A DNA stretch of 64,000 nucleotides from Micromonospora antibiotica. Lineage in GTDB: Bacteria; Actinomycetota; Actinomycetes; Mycobacteriales; Micromonosporaceae. The stretch's first letter is position 1. Each line of letters starts with the position of its first letter. The DNA is taken from the NCBI RefSeq assembly GCF_017599305.1, contig NZ_JAGFWR010000025.1, positions 1-64,000 on the forward strand, given 5' to 3'. The notes beneath the pieces are model-generated. The model worked only from the letters and a program-made list of their open reading frames with translations, was not told where the DNA came from and did no database searches. Both the position numbers and the translations under genes were made by a program. This document shows positions 60,675-64,000 of the stretch, piece after piece.

Positions 60675-62605
60675 GTCGTCACCGCTCCCGTCGTGGTGGT
60701 CGCCCGCACGGTGAGGGCGAGCACCGACAGGCTGATCGCGTCCGCGTCGCCGAGCATCACCGAGTTGACGCCCGGCCGTGCCCCCGCCGCGGTCGCCCAG
60801 TGTGCGCCCTCGGTGGGCACCCCGAAGACGAACCGGCGGGCGTGTCGTTCGCCGGCCGCCGTCACCGGGTGGAACGGCCGGCCGGTGACGGCCAGCCCAC
60901 CGGTGACGTGCGGCTGCGCCTCCTGGTCGGACACCACGTGCGGGGTGCAGGAGCGGTGCGCGAGCATCCACCCCAGCAACGGATCGGCGGTACGACGCAG
61001 GTCGACCTCCGGCAGCCGCGCCTCGATCATCGCGGTCACCACGTCCCGGGCCCCCGGCGTGCGGGGGGACTCGACGAGGAACCCGCCCTGCTCGGGGCAG
61101 GGTGACACCCGCATCCCGGCCCCGACGACCCGCAACACCCCGGCGCGGATGAGCGCGGCCAACTGCTCGACCCGGTGGGCCGGCGGTCCGATGCTGAGGA
61201 AGGCGTTCATCGGGGTGTACCAGTCGTCCAGGTGGTGGCGGTGCGAGCTGCCCCGCAGGCCACCGTGGTCGACGGCGAGGCGTACCTCGTTACGCAGGTC
61301 GCGCAGGACGTCCATGGCGGCCTTCAGCGGGCCGCTGACGTTGCCCTCCTGTGCCGTGTCGGCGTCCTCCTGCAGGTAACGCAGCATCCATTCCTGCAAC
61401 GCCGCCGGGTCGGCGAAGGTCTCGTCGCGGGCCGGGTCCAGCACCGCGTCCCAGTCCCACCGTTCGGTGATCCCGTAACGCTCGCGGATCTGCTCCTCCT
61501 GCCCGTCGCCCCGGGGCACGGCGAGGTATTCGGCCTCGAACCGCCGGGCCTTGCCCCGGCAGCCGCGGCGGCGCAGCACGGCCACGTAGAAGACCGTCTC
61601 CACCTCCTTGGCGATCAGCGGCCACAGGTCGGTCATGAAGTCCAACGGCGTCGCGTCCGGGGCGGTACGCAGCCGCTCCACCAGCTCCACGGTGAGCACC
61701 CGCGGTTCGTGCCGCCCGTGCGCGCCCTTCTCGTTGCGCCCCCGCGCCCGGTACGGGATGCCCCGCCGGGACCCGGCCAGCAACTGCGGTTCCAACCCGG
61801 ACGGCAGGTAGGTCAACTGGCCGTCGTCGCCCCGGACGTAGCGGCCGGCGCGGCCCTCGGTGAGCAGGGCCAGGTAGTCGAAGAAGCAGAGTCCCAGCCC
61901 ACGCAGGAGGGTGGGTTCGCCGGGCCGCACCATCGACAGGTCCACGTCGGCCGGGTTGGCCGGCAGGATGTAGGTGAGTCCCCGCTCGACGGCGAACTCG
62001 GCCAGCTTCTGCTCCTGCACCGTCGGGGTGACCGGGAAGTGGCCCTGCGCCAGCACCACCGCGTCCAAGCCGGGGAGCCGGTCGCCGGTCTGCAACTGCA
62101 CGCACTGCCGGCCGTCGGACTCGTCCCACACCGCGACGGCGACCGTGGCGTGGGCGTGGACGCTGACGTTCGCCGGTGCCGTGGCGACCACCCGGTGGTA
62201 GACCCAGCTGAGGTAGTGGCCGAACAACCGGCGGGTGGAGTAGGTGTCGGGTCCCACCCCGCGCAGCTCCTCGGCGACGTCGGACGGGAACTGGGCGAGG
62301 TCACCCATCAGCACCTGGAAGCGGGCCCACTCGTAGAGGCTGGGGCCCTCCCGCAGCTGGCCGGCCAGCTCCACGGTCGGGTCGGTGAAGACGGTCACCT
62401 GGGAGGCCACGGTGTTCATCAGCAGCCGGTCGGACTGGTCGGCCCGCCACACCCGGCCCGCCCCCGGCGGGTACGGGTCGACGACGTCGATGCGTACCGG
62501 GCGGTCGGGGTCGGCCGCGGCGTTGGTGACCAGGCGCTCCAGCACGCACAGGCCACGCGGCCCCATGCCGACGACGCACACCGACAGCGGATCACTGGTA
62601 GACAT
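60671..62605 (-). CDS. FAD/NAD(P)-binding monooxygenase, CreE/FzmM-like (putative nitrosuccinate synthase)
   Basis: 644 aa. N-terminal FAD motif CVVGMGPRGLCVLERL (Gly13, Gly15, Gly18), RADQSDRLLMNTVASQVTVF, and the middle LRGLGLCFFDYLALLTEGRAG, all typical of the NAD_binding_9-type flavoproteins that include CreE, FzmM and the kinamycin homologue. These oxidise L-aspartate three times on nitrogen to nitrosuccinate. Length matches the known enzymes. Coupled upstream to the aminodeoxychorismate synthase (14-nt overlap) and downstream to the lyase. Confidence 0.75.
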   Translation of the reverse strand: MSTSDPLSVCVVGMGPRGLCVLERLVTNAAADPDRPVRIDVVDPYPPGAGRVWRADQSDRLLMNTVASQVTVFTDPTVELAGQLREGPSLYEWARFQVLMGDLAQFPSDVAEELRGVGPDTYSTRRLFGHYLSWVYHRVVATAPANVSVHAHATVAVAVWDESDGRQCVQLQTGDRLPGLDAVVLAQGHFPVTPTVQEQKLAEFAVERGLTYILPANPADVDLSMVRPGEPTLLRGLGLCFFDYLALLTEGRAGRYVRGDDGQLTYLPSGLEPQLLAGSRRGIPYRARGRNEKGAHGRHEPRVLTVELVERLRTAPDATPLDFMTDLWPLIAKEVETVFYVAVLRRRGCRGKARRFEAEYLAVPRGDGQEEQIRERYGITERWDWDAVLDPARDETFADPAALQEWMLRYLQEDADTAQEGNVSGPLKAAMDVLRDLRNEVRLAVDHGGLRGSSHRHHLDDWYTPMNAFLSIGPPAHRVEQLAALIRAGVLRVVGAGMRVSPCPEQGGFLVESPRTPGARDVVTAMIEARLPEVDLRRTADPLLGWMLAHRSCTPHVVSDQEAQPHVTGGLAVTGRPFHPVTAAGERHARRFVFGVPTEGAHWATAAGARPGVNSVMLGDADAISLSVLALTVRATTTTGAVTT

Positions 62606-64000
62606 CGACGTCCTCCTGGTAGCCGCCGCTGAGCAGCGCGCGCAACGGGGCGGCGGCCTTCAGCAGCATCTCGTCGAACTCCCCCTCCGGATCGGAGTCG
62701 AGGATGATGGCCCCGCCCGCACCGACCCGCATCCCGTCGCCGGACAGCACCGCGGTGCGGATCACGATGTTGAGGTCAGCCGTGCCGTTGCAGCTGAGGA
62801 AGCCCAGCGAGCCGGAGTAGATGCCCCGGGCGGTGGTCTCCAGCCCGTCGATGATCTCCAGCGTCCGCAGCTTGGGCGCCCCGGTCATCGAGCCGCCGGG
62901 GAAGCACGCCTCGACGCAGTCGACGGCGGTGGCTTCGGCCCGCAGTCGGCCCCGGATGGTCGAGACCAGCTGGTGCACGCTCGCGTACGACTCGGTCTGC
63001 ATCAGCTTGGGGACGGTGACGCTGCCGACCTCGCACACCCGGCCGAGGTCGTTGCGGAGCAGGTCGACGATCATCAGGTTCTCGGCGCGGGTCTTGTCGC
63101 TGGTGGTCAGCTCGTCGCGCAGCGCCGCGTCGACCGTCGGGTCCGGGTCCCGGGGCGCGGTCCCCTTGATCGGCTTGGTCTCGACCACCCGGTCGGCGGT
63201 CAGCCGCAGGAAACGTTCCGGGGAGGAGCAGGCCACCTCGATGTCGCCCAGCCGCAGGTAGGCCGAGTAGGGCGCGGGGTTGTAGCGGCGCATGGCCCGG
63301 TAGAAGGCGAACCCGTCGCGGGGACGCGGCAGGCGCAGCCCGTTGGTCAGGCAGATCTCGTAGCTCTCCCCGGCGACCAGTTCCCGCTTGCAGGCGGCGA
63401 TGTCGGCCAGGTACTGCTCCCGGTCCCGCTCCAGCGACGCGACCAGCGAGGTGGTGTCGACCGGCGGCGGGGTGAGCGGGGTGACCGGTCCCGCCTCGGG
63501 GATCGCGGTGAGCTGCTCGGCGACGGTCTCGACCCAGTCCTGCGCCGCGTCGTCGCTGCCCTCGCTGCCGTCGGAGAGGGCCACCAGGTAGGTCTGCCGG
63601 TCCCGGTGGTCGACCGCGACGAACCGGTCGGCGAAGATCCAGTACGCGTCCGGGGTGTCGGCGCGGTGCGGCCCGGCAGCGCCGAGGTCACCCTTCAGCT
63701 CGTAACCGAAGTAGCCGACGTAGCCGCAGGTCAGGTCGGTGGGCAGGGCCGACGAGTCGAGGTGGATGCCGGCCAGCCGCTGCTGGAGGTAGGACAGGAT
63801 GGTGCCGGGCACCCGGGTCGGGGCGCCGGCCGCCGTGGTGACCTCGACCGCGTCGGTGCCGACGTAGTAGCGGACCACCTCGGACAGCGGCCCGGAGGCG
63901 TCACCGAGGTAGGAGAAGCGGGACAGCCCCTCCTCGACCCGGGCGCTGTCCAGCCAGAAGGCGTGGGTGGCGTCCCGGAACAGCCGGGTGAACGCCTGCT
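62592..64000 (-). CDS. pabB: aminodeoxychorismate synthase component I (PabB), 5' end outside the window
   Basis: At least 469 aa; the frame is open to the window edge with FWLDSARVEEGLSRFSYLGD typical of PabB, so the gene continues to the right and may be a PabA-PabB fusion. The chorismate-binding domain has EICLTNGLRLP, KPIKGTAPRD, ENLMIVDLLRNDLGRV and CFPGGSMTGAPK. The Lys of PIKGT marks aminodeoxychorismate synthase; anthranilate synthases have PIAGT. It supplies 4-amino-4-deoxychorismate for p-aminobenzoate or p-aminophenylalanine-type precursors, within the biosynthetic operon. No PapB/PapC or PabC gene is in view. Confidence 0.88.
   Translation of the reverse strand, partial: QAFTRLFRDATHAFWLDSARVEEGLSRFSYLGDASGPLSEVVRYYVGTDAVEVTTAAGAPTRVPGTILSYLQQRLAGIHLDSSALPTDLTCGYVGYFGYELKGDLGAAGPHRADTPDAYWIFADRFVAVDHRDRQTYLVALSDGSEGSDDAAQDWVETVAEQLTAIPEAGPVTPLTPPPVDTTSLVASLERDREQYLADIAACKRELVAGESYEICLTNGLRLPRPRDGFAFYRAMRRYNPAPYSAYLRLGDIEVACSSPERFLRLTADRVVETKPIKGTAPRDPDPTVDAALRDELTTSDKTRAENLMIVDLLRNDLGRVCEVGSVTVPKLMQTESYASVHQLVSTIRGRLRAEATAVDCVEACFPGGSMTGAPKLRTLEIIDGLETTARGIYSGSLGFLSCNGTADLNIVIRTAVLSGDGMRVGAGGAIILDSDPEGEFDEMLLKAAAPLRALLSGGYQEDVDVYQ

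Noticed and set aside
62592..64000. Anthranilate synthase (TrpE)
   Set aside because: The active-site segment reads PIKGT with Lys, characteristic of aminodeoxychorismate synthase, not the PIAGT of TrpE.

Overview
The window is GC-rich (about 73 percent by eye) with GTG starts, ATGA/GTGA/TGATG stop-start overlaps and long U-less hairpin terminators. This is typical of a filamentous actinomycete; the gene content and intergenic style would fit Micromonosporaceae, but no rRNA or housekeeping marker is present to prove it. No tRNA, CRISPR array or transposase was seen.

Region 1 (about 290-38500) looks like a scattered catabolic regulon. One operon encodes a Rieske ring-hydroxylating oxygenase (alpha, beta), a Dabb protein and an extradiol-type ring-cleavage protein. 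A second carries ferredoxin, ferredoxin reductase, FAH-type hydrolase, metallo-amidohydrolase, HpcH/HpaI aldolase, cupin and PfkB kinase. A third carries a BMP-type (nucleoside-like) ABC importer with an amidohydrolase/deaminase and an alcohol dehydrogenase. Around them are an acetamidase/formamidase, an M20-like hydrolase, ALDH plus a PucR regulator, a second Zn alcohol dehydrogenase, a self-sufficient CYP116B-type P450-reductase fusion, and a TauD-like oxygenase preceded by a 41-codon small ORF. A shared sequence motif (consensus about GAGACnnCATCTCGCnAT) occurs at seven sites in the promoters of these units, including that of an IclR-family regulator gene at 12312-13121. I infer one IclR regulon for uptake and meta-cleavage of an unknown, probably nitrogen-containing aromatic substrate. 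Ordinary genes interleave: a NarL-type two-component pair, an aldo/keto reductase, VOC and SnoaL proteins, a TetR/DUF4386 pair and an MFS transporter.

Region 2 (38645-42293) is an ECF42-like sigma factor with its YCII/DGPF partner, and an OmpR-type two-component system.

Region 3 (42344 to the right edge) looks like an orphan natural-product gene cluster. One coupled minus-strand operon of at least 11.7 kb runs from the right edge: aminodeoxychorismate synthase (PIKGT lysine motif; continues outside the window), a CreE/FzmM-like flavin monooxygenase, a CreD/FzmL-like fumarase-superfamily lyase, nitronate monooxygenase, tautomerase, cysteine-synthase-like PLP enzyme, two ATP-grasp ligases, MFS exporter and an N4/N6-methylase-fold protein. 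A second minus operon holds an MIO aromatic amino acid lyase, a FOXRED2-like flavoprotein, an alpha-hydroxyacid oxidase, a membrane-anchored P450 and a cation/proton antiporter. Divergent from it are a second FOXRED2-like flavoprotein and a class I adenylate-forming enzyme with a His-rich repeat N-terminus. The CreE/CreD pair is the hallmark of the aspartate-nitrosuccinate route, which makes nitrous acid. Together with an adenylate-forming enzyme (the class that includes the diazotases CreM, AvaA6 and CmaA6) and an arylamine-precursor synthase, it suggests an undescribed pathway that diazotises an arylamine or forms an N-N bond. This is the most exciting system in the window; the product is not predictable from sequence alone.
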